Positions 1-6,885 of a stretch of DNA of 24,237 nt are shown in pieces. Source of the stretch: an uncultured Sutterella sp. GTDB taxonomy: Bacteria > Pseudomonadota > Gammaproteobacteria > Burkholderiales > Burkholderiaceae_F. Below the pieces are notes generated by a model. That model had not been told where the DNA came from. It searched no databases and saw nothing but the letters and a program-made list of their open reading frames with translations. Position numbers and translations under genes: made by a program. The stretch lies in contig UQTE01000029.1 in the NCBI GenBank assembly GCA_900543805.1, forward strand, positions 1 through 24,237, in the 5' to 3' direction. Every line of letters begins with the position of its first letter. The first letter of the stretch is position 1.

Positions 1-26
1 ACGTTGTCTCGGCAATAGTTGCAAAG

Positions 27-52
27 CCTTCGACTTTAGTCGAGGGTTGTTT
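27..52 (+). terminator. Possible intrinsic terminator for a gene left of the window
   Basis: An 8-bp stem (27-34 with 39-46, one G-T pair) closes a TTTA loop and is followed by TTGTTT. It would end a plus-strand transcript that enters from outside the window. The T-tract is short, so this is tentative. Confidence 0.4.
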
Positions 53-112
53 ACCAAGGATGAAGGAACGTCGCGACCGGCATGTTCCGAAGCCGTCGTC
101 GGCACACAGACG

Positions 113-147
113 GAAAAAAGGGCTCGTCCCCTGTTAAGAACGAGCCC
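113..147 (-). terminator. Intrinsic terminator, minus strand
   Basis: A perfect 8-bp GC-rich stem (120-127 with 140-147) with a 12-nt loop is followed on the minus strand by six T (plus 114-119). This is a strong rho-independent terminator. No protein gene with a plausible ribosome-binding site leads into it, so it most likely ends the candidate small RNA described next. Confidence 0.7.
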
Positions 148-260
148 CGTAAGTTTCGAAGAACAGGTACCGCAGCACCAGACCAAGCTTTGGAACTGCA
201 GCTCGATGCTCCGAGACGACCCCTCATCTCTTTTGGTGGAACATCGCGTCTTCCGTTGAG
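113..260 (-). ncRNA. Candidate small RNA, about 147 nt
   Basis: A promoter-like pair TTGAGA / TAAAGT with exactly 17 nt between lies on the minus strand at 293-288 and 270-265, and a strong terminator lies at 147-113. The predicted transcript starts near 260. It can form a stem between CATCTC at its 5' end and GAGATG about 27 nt further on, and a short CTCG/CGAG hairpin after that. The only reading frame spanning it does not stop before the terminator and has no ribosome-binding site; a six-codon frame (MFHQKR) is the only closed one noticed. It does not match what I remember of 6S, 4.5S, tmRNA or RNase P RNA, so no family is assigned. It could instead be the leader of a lost or attenuated gene. 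Confidence 0.4.
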
Positions 261-264
261 ATGA

Positions 265-293
265 ACTTTACAGGATTCGCGAAGGGTTCTCAA
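265..293 (-). promoter_or_regulatory. Sigma70-like promoter of the candidate small RNA
   Basis: On the minus strand TTGAGA (293-288) and TAAAGT (270-265) are separated by 17 nt. Each hexamer is close to the consensus. Position and spacing point to transcription toward the terminator at 147-113. Confidence 0.45.
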
Positions 294-609
294 GCGAATT
301 TCCGAAAATTTTACGTTTTGGTTGAGGGTAAACCTCCCCCATAAAACCCCCTAATCCCTTCCTTAAGCCAACCTTAGGATTTGAAGACAATCTTTTCGCA
401 TCCTTAAAGGATGATTTGCTGTACTGCAAGGAAAACGAGATCCTTACGCGATTCTTTCGGGAACTTTAAGAAAGTCTTCAGACCGCATGATCCTGACCAA
501 GGGGCTACGTAATTTTGTAACAACGTGTATCCGCAATCTTCTCTCAATGAGGTTCTTCTTATCTCTTAAGCATGCCTTAAGCTGAGAATTTGTCTCATCA
601 AGAACGATT
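294..609. other. Intergenic stretch without a recognised gene
   Basis: AT-richer than the rest of the window, with no convincing coding frame. It holds two short palindromic spots: a 7-bp inverted repeat around CATCCTT/AAGGATG near 399-413, and CTTAAG-CATGC-CTTAAG near 568-584. A minus-strand 24-codon frame (MGEVYPQPKR...) begins downstream of AGGGGGTTTT and ends at the small-RNA -10 box; nothing supports it beyond the G-run. Confidence 0.5.
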
Positions 610-672
610 AAAAAAGGAAATCGACCGGTTCAGCGGGATACGAAGCGCTCATCCACGCTCTTGCGGTCGATT
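610..672 (-). terminator. Intrinsic terminator after the membrane-protein gene
   Basis: A 9-bp stem (619-627 with 664-672) encloses a long loop that itself holds a small AGCG/CGCT hairpin. On the minus strand it is followed by TTCC and six T (plus 615-610). It sits just past the stop codon of the 678-1064 gene. Confidence 0.6.
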
Positions 673-677
673 GGCTC

Positions 678-1064
678 TCAGTCTTTTCCAGAGACAAAAC
701 GGCGAAGGATTCGCCCGAGAAGGAGTCCCGCAAGCGAGAGCGCCAGACCGACCGGAAGCATGATCCATTCGGGCGGCGTCCCGTACGAAAAGGCGGTCAT
801 GTTGGCGAGACGAAAGGTGAGAAAGTCGCAGAGCATGTAGCCCGTCGCCAACGCGATTGGGAGAAACCGAAGCGACCTGAGGGACAGAGCTTTCCAAGCC
901 GCCGCGGCCGAGACGCCGACGATCGCGGCGGGATGAAGAAGATAGAGGTGCAAAAGCGTAAAGCCGAGCGCGTCGGAGGCGCTTCCGAAGCACCAGAAGG
1001 AGACGACGGAAAATGTCCAAAGGATCGGATACGCGAGAAAAAGCGCCTTTTCCTTTCCAGTCAT
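678..1064 (-). CDS. Small four-helix integral membrane protein, unknown function
   Basis: The 128-residue product has four hydrophobic stretches (about residues 8-30, 37-58, 67-86 and 100-120) and a basic, soluble C-terminal tail, as expected for an inner-membrane protein. The start is set by GGGGAGG followed six bases later by ATG at 1064; an upstream in-frame TTG at 1079 lies just before that ribosome-binding site and is not the start. I recognise no family motif. Conserved-looking Trp, Cys and His residues sit in the first two helices. It is a single gene with its own terminator. A longer frame covering the same bases on the same strand (649-1278) is Arg/Ser-rich and looks like a shadow, while this frame has normal membrane-protein composition. 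Confidence 0.65.
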   Translation of the reverse strand: MTGKEKALFLAYPILWTFSVVSFWCFGSASDALGFTLLHLYLLHPAAIVGVSAAAAWKALSLRSLRFLPIALATGYMLCDFLTFRLANMTAFSYGTPPEWIMLPVGLALSLAGLLLGRILRRFVSGKD

Positions 1065-1350
1065 CTTGATCCTCCCCAAACGTCAGGTCATCCATAGGCG
1101 GTTCGGGCAGCTTCGCCCTCCGGGCATTCGTGTCCGAGCGGATCGGAAACGTGCGGATGCCCAACTGGATGTGCGGCGTCGTTGCGCGCCGATCCGGCGC
1201 CGCGGCGTCGGCCGCTACAGAATACCTTTTGCGGATAAGGATGGGCAGCCGCACGGCCGGAACGACCCGGAACCCCAAAGGTCGCTCCCTTGCGTGCGCC
1301 CTCTTCCAATCTCAATCGGTCGTTCGCCGACGGATCGGAGCGCCGCCGAC
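1065..1350. other. Intergenic region upstream of the membrane-protein gene
   Basis: About 290 nt between two minus-strand genes. It should hold the promoter of the 678-1064 gene. A TATTCT sequence on the minus strand near 1220 is a possible -10, without a good -35. Nothing else is recognised. Confidence 0.4.
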
Positions 1351-1387
1351 AAAAAAACGGCCGCGAACCGAAGCCGCGACCGTTTTC
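1351..1387 (-). terminator. Intrinsic terminator after the SlmA-like gene
   Basis: A 9-bp stem with one G-U pair (1357-1365 with 1375-1383) and a 9-nt loop is followed on the minus strand by seven T. On the plus strand it is followed by TTTTCC, so it may be bidirectional. Confidence 0.75.
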
Positions 1388-1407
1388 CTCTCTCTTCCCT
1401 TCGGGCG

Positions 1408-2079
1408 TCACACCTGCGTGTAGGCGAAGAACGGCGCCGTGTAGGAGGGGCCGAGCCCGCCCGCCTTGTCCTTGAAGCCCGAGATCATCGTGCGGAACCA
1501 CCGCCCTTCGATGAAGCACATCACCATCTGGGCGCGGGCGTCCTCGTTGAAGTGCATCGGAAGAAGCCCCGACTCCATCGCCGCGCGGTATTCGAGGCGA
1601 ATCCGGGTCTCGAGCGTCTTGAGGAGTTCGAGCATGCGGCGGCGCAACTTCAGGTCCTCCATCAGCTGGTCCTGACAGAGAAGAATTCGGCAGAGACCGG
1701 GATTGGCGTCGACGAACTCGAGGAGCACGTTCACCATTTGCTGCACGTGCACGAGGGGCGACGTCGTTTTGTCGTCGCGGATCTTGCCGAAGAGGTCGAG
1801 AAGCGTCGTCTCGACGAAGTCCACCACGGACGAAAAGATCGCCGACTTGTTGCGGTAGTTGCGGTAGATCGCCGCCTCGCTGATGCCGACCTTCTCCGCG
1901 ATGCGCGACATCGACACCTGCTTGTAGTCGTCCTCCTGGAGCATCTGCAGGACCACCTGCAGGATCTGCGTGCGGCGGTCGAGCTTCGTGCGGCGGACCA
2001 GTTTCTTGTAGACGGTCTTGCGTTCGCTCTTCTGAACGATCTCGTCGAGATCGGGGTACTGAACGGCGTTTTCGAGCAT
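1408..2079 (-). CDS. slmA: TetR-family regulator, SlmA-like (nucleoid occlusion) protein
   Basis: The 223-residue protein has a charged N-terminal extension of about 33 residues, then a TetR DNA-binding domain (about 34-80). Its recognition helix region reads VGISEAAIYRNYRNKSAIF, very like the SVGVSEAALYRHFPSK region of SlmA. The ligand-type domain carries NPGLCRILL and a following RRMLELLKTLETRIR segment that matches NPGLTRIL and the next helix of enterobacterial SlmA. SlmA binds specific chromosomal sites and blocks FtsZ assembly over the nucleoid. Orthology is inferred from these remembered motifs; a different TetR regulator with the same fold remains possible. The ATG at 2079 has only a weak GGAA upstream. 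The gene stands alone with a strong terminator. Confidence 0.7.
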   Translation of the reverse strand: MLENAVQYPDLDEIVQKSERKTVYKKLVRRTKLDRRTQILQVVLQMLQEDDYKQVSMSRIAEKVGISEAAIYRNYRNKSAIFSSVVDFVETTLLDLFGKIRDDKTTSPLVHVQQMVNVLLEFVDANPGLCRILLCQDQLMEDLKLRRRMLELLKTLETRIRLEYRAAMESGLLPMHFNEDARAQMVMCFIEGRWFRTMISGFKDKAGGLGPSYTAPFFAYTQV

Positions 2080-2436
2080 TTTGAGTTCCGGTGTTGTTCT
2101 TCTGACGGCGCCCCGAACGGAGCGCGAAACGGGAACATTCTACCGACTTGACCGCGTTTTGTGGGACCTGCGGGAGGGGGCGTTTTGGCGAAACGCGTGT
2201 TTTGAAAACGCTTCGGCCGGCGCCTGGATGAAGCTTGAAAAGCCCGGCGAAACGGGAGGAGCGGCGGCATCTGCAAAGAATCGTGTCGGCGGACAAATAT
2301 CGAAACACCGCTTTACGTCACGATGCCGTGACGACGTTCCCCGCAGGGGAAAACCGTGCTATCGTCTTTGTACAAGAGCGGGGAGTGCATTCTCTCCATT
2401 GACAAATCCAGTCCCAAGAGAAGACGGAAAACAACC
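2080..2436. promoter_or_regulatory. Divergent control region between slmA-like and lipoprotein genes
   Basis: This 357-nt region separates two head-to-head genes, so both promoters should lie here. Two inverted repeats sit side by side: CGTCACG-ATGC-CGTGACG (2316-2333) and TTCCCC-GCA-GGGGAA (2337-2351). Their short centres suggest protein-binding sites rather than terminators. No clear -35/-10 pair was found. Confidence 0.35.
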
Positions 2437-2955
2437 ATGCGCAACAAAATTCTTCCCCTGACCCTTCTCATGAGCGCCGTGCTCGTCACCGGATGCGCCG
2501 CCAACGGCGGTCATCAGTACCGCGCCGACGTCTACAATCCGAGCGCCGTCAACCGCGCCCAGGAAGTGCGGACGGTCGAGATCATCGCGATTCAGCCCGC
2601 TCAGGTCGTGGTCGACAATTCCGACAACCGCCGCGATTCGCAGGCGGTCGGGGCCATCCTCGGCGCCATCGCCGGCGCCGCGATCGGCAATCACGGCAAT
2701 CACTCCACGTCCTCGCGCGTTTTGGGCGGCCTCGCCGGCGGCGCCGTGGGCGGCATCGCCGGCAGCGCTCTTTCCGACCGTCAGGAATACGTCAACGGCG
2801 TGCAGCTCGTCTATCGACTCCCTGACGGCCGCATGATGCAGTCGACCCAGGTGGGCGAAATGTGCGAATTCCGTACGGGCACGGCCATCATGGCCTCGGG
2901 CCGCAGCGGCGAAACCCGCATCCAGCCCAACAACCCCTACGGCTGCAACCGCTGA
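2437..2955 (+). CDS. Glycine-zipper outer-membrane lipoprotein (SlyB/Pcp-like)
   Basis: The 172-residue product starts with a lipoprotein signal peptide ending in the lipobox LVTG-C, with the lipidated Cys at residue 20. Residues about 66-113 form a glycine-zipper region (AVGAILGAIAGAAIG, then GGLAGGAVGGIAGSAL), the two-helix motif of the SlyB/Pcp family. A C-terminal domain of about 55 residues follows. Such proteins are thought to sit in the outer membrane and stabilise it. Asp at +2 is absent (C-A-A), which favours outer-membrane sorting by Lol. ATG at 2437 is chosen because it places the signal peptide at the N-terminus; the in-frame ATG at 2356 would put 27 extra residues before it. It is followed after 24 nt by a second lipoprotein gene, probably one operon. 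Confidence 0.8.
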   Translation: MRNKILPLTLLMSAVLVTGCAANGGHQYRADVYNPSAVNRAQEVRTVEIIAIQPAQVVVDNSDNRRDSQAVGAILGAIAGAAIGNHGNHSTSSRVLGGLAGGAVGGIAGSALSDRQEYVNGVQLVYRLPDGRMMQSTQVGEMCEFRTGTAIMASGRSGETRIQPNNPYGCNR

Positions 2956-2979
2956 TTTTGAAGATCGAGGAAAACCGCA

Positions 2980-3456
2980 ATGGTGAAGAACATTCTTAAG
3001 ACGGGAGGCGTCGTCCTCGCGGGCGCCGCGTTGCTCGCGGGTTGCCAGTCGACCGAACCCACCCGCGCCCAGATGGACGCCGCGGCCTATCAGTCGATGC
3101 AGAACATCGAGGTCGTCCGTCAGACCGAAACCGCTTATCAGGAAAAACTTGAGAAGCAGGCGGCCGACGAAGCGGCCGCCAAGGCCAAGGCCGACCGCGC
3201 CCGCGCGAACGCCAACGCCAAGGCTTCGAAAGCCAGGGCCGAAAAGCAAAAGAAGATCGACGCCTACAACGCCCGCATGAAGGAAATCGAGCTCGAACTC
3301 AAGGAACTCGATCTTCTCGAGCGCCGCGCCGCATCGGAAAGCCGCACGCTCGAATCGAACGTGAAGGCCGAAAAGGCCCGCCAAGAGCTTGAACGTCTGA
3401 AAAACGAAGTCCGCGCGCTCGAAAACGAGGCGGCTCCGCACACGACGTCGCTCTGA
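2980..3456 (+). CDS. Charged coiled-coil lipoprotein, unknown function
   Basis: The 158-residue product has a lipoprotein signal ending LLAG-C (Cys 22). Most of the rest, about residues 50-150, is rich in Ala, Lys, Glu and Arg and reads as a long coiled coil with repeated AKAKADRARANANAKA-type heptads. The start has GAGGA eight bases upstream. The gap to the upstream glycine-zipper lipoprotein is 24 nt, and a strong terminator follows, so the two form a bicistronic unit. The layout resembles Lpp- or TolA-like periplasmic spacer proteins, but no family is recognised and no C-terminal Lys anchor like that of Lpp is present. Confidence 0.75.
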   Translation: MVKNILKTGGVVLAGAALLAGCQSTEPTRAQMDAAAYQSMQNIEVVRQTETAYQEKLEKQAADEAAAKAKADRARANANAKASKARAEKQKKIDAYNARMKEIELELKELDLLERRAASESRTLESNVKAEKARQELERLKNEVRALENEAAPHTTSL

Positions 3457-3475
3457 ATCTTCTTGCATGCCGCAG

Positions 3476-3514
3476 AATGCCGACATCCCTCCCCGGGGCG
3501 TCGGCATTTTGTTT
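3476..3514 (+). terminator. Intrinsic terminator after the lipoprotein pair
   Basis: A perfect 9-bp stem (AATGCCGAC 3476-3484 with GTCGGCATT 3500-3508) is followed by TTGTTT. It closes the two-lipoprotein operon. Confidence 0.75.
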
Positions 3515-3773
3515 ACCCGCCCCTCGGCCCCAAGGATTTCGATCGGCTCGATAGTCTTCCTTTTTCGGCAGGCGTTCGATTTTGCGAATCGCTCTCAACA
3601 TAAAGAGATTCGGAAACAAAGCCCGTCGACCTTGATTCATTCTTGCGCATGGCCGAATAGGCTTCTTTCCTTGCCCGGATTTCTGAGAGACATTCTCATC
3701 ACGAATTCTTTGCAAAGCTTTTCCGAGAGGGCTTTGCGGGAAAAATCCGCCTTTCTTTTGCGGCAATACTCTC
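3515..3773. other. Intergenic region before the hydrogenase gene
   Basis: About 260 nt without a recognised gene. It contains a 6-bp inverted repeat CGAATC/GATTCG (3585-3590 and 3607-3612) and a CTTTGCAAAG palindrome near 3709-3718. No full FNR box (TTGAT-N4-ATCAA) was found, although one would be expected for an anaerobic hydrogenase; only a TTGAT half-site is present near 3632. Confidence 0.4.
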
Positions 3774-3815
3774 TACAATGTGGGCAACGCGAATACCCAC
3801 AACGATTAGAGGAGA
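3774..3815 (+). promoter_or_regulatory. Probable -10 box and ribosome-binding site of the hydrogenase gene
   Basis: TACAAT at 3774-3779 is a good -10 hexamer, with only a weak -35 (TTTCTT at 3752-3757). AGAGGAGA at 3808-3815 is followed after 7 nt by TTG at 3823. The apparent ATG start at 3778 overlaps the -10 box, so it cannot be translated from this promoter, and the TTG is the likely start. Confidence 0.5.
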
Positions 3816-3822
3816 CCCGACG

Positions 3823-5874
3823 TTGACGAAACATCTGCACGCGGATCGGCGCGTACCGATCGACACCGACAATTTCGCGATCGAGCGCATTGAAGAAAAG
3901 TGCGTTCTCTGCGGCCTCTGCAAGACCGTCTGCCGCGACTACATCGGCGTGGAGGGGCGCTACGACCTCGCGAAGACCGGCGACCGCGCGATCTGCATCA
4001 ACTGCGGTCAGTGCGCGAACGTTTGTCCCGTGGACTCGATCGTCGAAAAGAGCGAAGTCGCGGCCGTGGAAGCCGCCCTTGCCGATCCGGAAGTCACGGT
4101 CGTTTTCTCGACCTCCCCCTCCGTGCGCGTGGGACTCGGCGAAGCCTTCGGACTCACGGACGGCACTTTCGTCGAAGGCCGCATGGTGGCCCTTCTGCGC
4201 GCGCTCGGCGCCGACTACGTGCTCGACACGAACTTCGCCGCCGACCTCACGATCGTCGAAGAAGCGAGCGAATTGGTCGAGCGCATCGTGAAGAAAACGG
4301 CTCCCCTGCCGCAGTTCACGAGCTGCTGCCCCGCCTGGGTGCGTTACGCCGAACTCTTCCACCCCGAAGTCCTTCCCCACATCTCGTCGGCGAAGAGCCC
4401 GATCGGAATGCAGGGCCCCGTCGTGAAGTCCTACTTCGCGGACAAGAAGGGCTTGGATCCCAAGAAAATCTTCCACGTCGCGGTCACGCCCTGCACGGCG
4501 AAGAAGTATGAAATCCGCCGTCCGGAAATGAACGCCGCGGGACGCCGCATCGGCTCGCCCGACATGCGCGACACCGACGCCGTCGTCACGACGCGTGAAC
4601 TCGCCGCCTGGGCGAAAGCACGAGCGATCGACTTCGCAGCGCTCGAACCCTGCGGCTTTGATCATCCGTTGGGAGAAGCCTCGGGCGCGGGCGTCATCTT
4701 CGGCAACACGGGCGGCGTCATGGAAGCCGCGCTTCGCACGGCCTACCGCTACGTGACGGGCGAAGAAGCCCCCGCGGAACTTCTCTCCTTCACCCCGGTG
4801 CGCGGCCTCGAAGGCGACATGAAGGAGGCGACCGTGCGCATGGGCGACCTCGACGTGCGCGTAGCCGTCCTCTACGGCACGGCCCGCGCGGGCGAACTTC
4901 TCGACAAGATGAAGAAGGAAGGGGGCCTCCCCTATCACTTCGTCGAAGTCATGACCTGTCCGGGCGGCTGCATCGGCGGGGGCGGTCAGCCCAAGCACAT
5001 GGGCGACGCCGCGCAAAACGCTGCGCGCTCGGCCCGCATCGCGTCCCTTTACAAGCGCGACGGTGAACTCACGCTTCGCCGCTCGCACGAAAATCCCGAA
5101 ATCCTGCGTCTCTACGAAGAGTTCTTCGGAGAACCCCTCTCCGAAGCCGCTCACGAGATGCTTCACACTCACTACCACAACGCCTCTGGCGAATTAGGAG
5201 ACTCTAAAATGTCGTATCGTTGCAAAGTTTGCGGCTACATCTATGAAGGCGACGAACTTCCCGCCGACTACATCTGCCCGCTCTGCCACAAGGACGCTTC
5301 CTTCTTTGAAGAAGTGAAGGCCGCTCCCGCCGCCTGCGGCAACAAGCTCGCCGGCACGAAGACCGAAGCCAACCTCAAGGCCGCCTTCGCCGGTGAAAGC
5401 CAGGCCCGCAACAAGTACACGTACTTCGCCGAAGTGGCCCGCCGCGAAGGCTACGAACAGCTCGCCGAAATCTTCCTGACGACGGCCCGCAACGAACAGG
5501 AACACGCCCGCCTCTGGTTCGACGCTCTGGGCGGCATCCAGGGTACGGCCGCCAACCTCAAGGCCGCCGCGGAAGGCGAAAACTACGAATGGACCGACAT
5601 GTACAAGACCTTTGCGGAAGAAGCCGAAGCCGAAGGCTTTACGGAAATCGCCGCGAAGTTCCGCCTGGTCGGCGACATCGAACGCGCCCACGAAGCCCGC
5701 TACCTCAAGCTTCTGAAGAACGTCGAAATGCAGCAGGTCTTTGAAAAGGCCGGCGAATGCATGTGGGAATGCCGCATCTGCGGTCACCTCGTCGTCGGCC
5801 GCAAGGCGCCGGAAGTCTGCCCCGTCTGCGGCTACTCCCAGGCCTACTTCGAAGTCCGCAAGGAAAACTATTGA
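3823..5874 (+). CDS. [FeFe]-hydrogenase-rubredoxin-rubrerythrin-rubredoxin fusion
   Basis: The 683-residue protein (TTG start, strong ribosome-binding site) joins two enzymes. Residues 27-68 hold two [4Fe-4S] motifs (C27-C30-C33-C37 and C58-C61-C64-C68). The H-cluster domain has TSCCPAW (166-172), TPCTAKKYE (222-230) and [16 protein letters not shown] (375-390), giving ligands C169, C224, C379 and C383 plus the proton-relay C168. The SSAKSP serine and EEASE acids of the usual proton path are present. From residue 463 come a rubredoxin (C467, C470, C485, C488), a rubrerythrin four-helix di-iron domain (E525, E558/H561, E599/E602, E620/H623) and a second rubredoxin (C650, C653, C666, C669). It is soluble, with no signal peptide. 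The inferred role is H2-driven reduction of hydrogen peroxide, with electrons passing from the H-cluster through rubredoxin to the di-iron site. One oddity is Thr in place of the usual Met before PCTAKK. The HydE, HydF and HydG maturases are not in this window. Confidence 0.9.
   Translation: MTKHLHADRRVPIDTDNFAIERIEEKCVLCGLCKTVCRDYIGVEGRYDLAKTGDRAICINCGQCANVCPVDSIVEKSEVAAVEAALADPEVTVVFSTSPSVRVGLGEAFGLTDGTFVEGRMVALLRALGADYVLDTNFAADLTIVEEASELVERIVKKTAPLPQFTSCCPAWVRYAELFHPEVLPHISSAKSPIGMQGPVVKSYFADKKGLDPKKIFHVAVTPCTAKKYEIRRPEMNAAGRRIGSPDMRDTDAVVTTRELAAWAKARAIDFAALEPCGFDHPLGEASGAGVIFGNTGGVMEAALRTAYRYVTGEEAPAELLSFTPVRGLEGDMKEATVRMGDLDVRVAVLYGTARAGELLDKMKKEGGLPYHFVEVMTCPGGCIGGGGQPKHMGDAAQNAARSARIASLYKRDGELTLRRSHENPEILRLYEEFFGEPLSEAAHEMLHTHYHNASGELGDSKMSYRCKVCGYIYEGDELPADYICPLCHKDASFFEEVKAAPAACGNKLAGTKTEANLKAAFAGESQARNKYTYFAEVARREGYEQLAEIFLTTARNEQEHARLWFDALGGIQGTAANLKAAAEGENYEWTDMYKTFAEEAEAEGFTEIAAKFRLVGDIERAHEARYLKLLKNVEMQQVFEKAGECMWECRICGHLVVGRKAPEVCPVCGYSQAYFEVRKENY
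5196..5211 (+). promoter_or_regulatory. Internal ribosome-binding site and ATG at the domain junction
   Basis: AGGAGA (5196-5201) is followed after 7 nt by ATG (5209-5211), in frame with the upstream hydrogenase. This is as good a start signal as any in the window. It lies exactly where the hydrogenase ends and the rubredoxin begins (MSYRCKVCG). The -1 and +1 frames contain TAG and TAA triplets within the same 20 nt, so a one-base change could once have ended a separate hydrogenase gene here. Confidence 0.7.
5209..5874 (+). CDS. rbr: Possible separately initiated rubrerythrin (nested in the fusion)
   Basis: Translation from the internal ATG would give a complete 221-residue rubrerythrin with a rubredoxin at each end: N-terminal CxxCG...CPLC, di-iron domain, then C-terminal CRICG...CPVCG. 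Free rubrerythrins are cytoplasmic peroxidases of anaerobes that take electrons from rubredoxin or NADH-dependent reductases. The start signal is strong, so the message could yield both the fusion and this shorter protein. Alternatively the fusion may be an assembly or strain error joining two genes, in which case this would be the real second gene. It shares frame and stop with the larger product. Confidence 0.5.
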   Translation: MSYRCKVCGYIYEGDELPADYICPLCHKDASFFEEVKAAPAACGNKLAGTKTEANLKAAFAGESQARNKYTYFAEVARREGYEQLAEIFLTTARNEQEHARLWFDALGGIQGTAANLKAAAEGENYEWTDMYKTFAEEAEAEGFTEIAAKFRLVGDIERAHEARYLKLLKNVEMQQVFEKAGECMWECRICGHLVVGRKAPEVCPVCGYSQAYFEVRKENY

Positions 5875-5939
5875 TCTCCGGAGTGACGGCTCGGTCAGGA
5901 TTCACTTCTCCCCGAGTCGATCGGACTGATCCATGAAAT

Positions 5940-5975
5940 TCGCCGCTCTTCTTACGGAAGAGCGGCGATTTCTTT
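5940..5975 (+). terminator. Intrinsic terminator after the hydrogenase fusion
   Basis: A perfect 11-bp stem (5940-5950 with 5958-5968) with a 7-nt loop is followed by TTTCTTT. It lies 65 nt past the stop codon. Confidence 0.8.
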
Positions 5976-6212
5976 CAGGGCAAGGTTGACGGGTTACCTG
6001 ACTCATTCCTCGATGAGGAACATAGACAGTCAGACCTAAAATTCCCCGTCGCGAGCCATAACTTGCGTGACGTTTTTTTCTGTTGGAACACAACCGAAAA
6101 CCACCCGCATTCAACGGCGAATTTCCGGCTGCCTCCCAACTTGTCGAGATAGAAAGGGACCCCGAACGCCTTCATTCGAGTCCCCGTCCGACTTCCTTCA
6201 AAGGTTGTCGCT
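5976..6212. other. Intergenic region between convergent genes
   Basis: This stretch carries no recognised gene. It has a small palindrome TTCCTC-GAT-GAGGAA near 6006-6020. No good minus-strand terminator for the 6213 gene was seen. Confidence 0.4.
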
Positions 6213-6632
6213 TCAGCGCCCCGACACCTGAATCGTGACGGTCTCCGACCCGCTCTTCACGATCGCTTCGAGCGTCTCGGGCGCTACCTCTCCCAGGATG
6301 AAGAGATCGTTCGACGCACGGAAGGGCACGCGAAAAACGCAGAGATTTCCCCAGGGCTCGTATACCGCGAACGTCCCGGGCTTGGGCGCTCCGTGATCGG
6401 CCTTTCCGGATAGAGACAGCTCGGGCTTCACGTAGGCGATGCGCTCGTTTGACCCGAAATCTTCAAAAGTCACTTCCAGCGGCAGCCGCTCGAAGAGTGC
6501 CTGCGCCGCACCCGAGTCGTTCAAGGTGCCGGGATAGACCTTGCCGCCCACCACGAATTCAATCTCCGCGGCGCCCACGACGCCCATTACGCCCGCCAAC
6601 GTAGCTCCGATCAGCGCTTTCTTCTTCGACAT
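6213..6632 (-). CDS. Exported cyclophilin-like-fold protein
   Basis: The 139-residue product has a signal peptide (MSKKKALIGATLAGVMGVVG, cleavage near AA-EIEF). The mature part reads like the cyclophilin-like family: IEFVVGGKVYPGTLNDSGAA, then FERLPLEVTF, NERIAYV, then GDLMLY-type positions replaced by GTFAVYEPWGNLCVFR, and a final SVTV-like ETVTIQV strand. Relatives are small beta-barrel proteins, often uncharacterised and not proven isomerases. GGGAG on the minus strand favours the second of two adjacent ATGs (6632; spacing about 6) over the first (6635). It is divergent from the metallo-hydrolase gene, and both products appear exported. Family call is from remembered pattern, so moderate. 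Confidence 0.65.
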   Translation of the reverse strand: MSKKKALIGATLAGVMGVVGAAEIEFVVGGKVYPGTLNDSGAAQALFERLPLEVTFEDFGSNERIAYVKPELSLSGKADHGAPKPGTFAVYEPWGNLCVFRVPFRASNDLFILGEVAPETLEAIVKSGSETVTIQVSGR

Positions 6633-6885
6633 CATTTTCTCCCTTTGCAAAGAATCGACTCCTTCGAGTCCGGTGAAGTCATGGTAGTCGCAGCGAACAC
6701 TGCGGCGCCAATGCCGATTCCTCATCGACTTCCATACGTTTCGAGTATCGATCTTCTTCACCGTCAATCCTTTTCAGACGGTAACGGCCGAAGGTTTCGG
6801 GCAAGAATTCGATACGAACGTATTTCTTTGAGCCGGCCAAGTTTCGTAGGATTAGGATGTACTCAATCCATCCGTTCTTCGAACC

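Noticed and set aside
649..1278. Minus-strand 209-codon frame overlapping the small membrane protein
   Set aside because: Arg- and Ser-rich, no ribosome-binding site, and it overlaps a frame with four clear membrane helices and a perfect start signal.
2359..3507. Minus-strand 382-codon frame opposite the two lipoproteins
   Set aside because: Antisense shadow; both plus-strand genes have signal peptides, lipoboxes and a shared terminator.
3515..3773. FNR box upstream of the hydrogenase
   Set aside because: Only a TTGAT half-site was found, without the ATCAA partner at the right distance.
3778..3822. ATG at 3778 as the hydrogenase start
   Set aside because: It overlaps the -10 box and has no ribosome-binding site, whereas TTG 3823 has AGAGGAGA seven bases upstream.
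3637..5178. Minus-strand 513-codon frame opposite the hydrogenase
   Set aside because: Antisense shadow of a gene with complete catalytic motifs; composition is not protein-like and no start signal is present.
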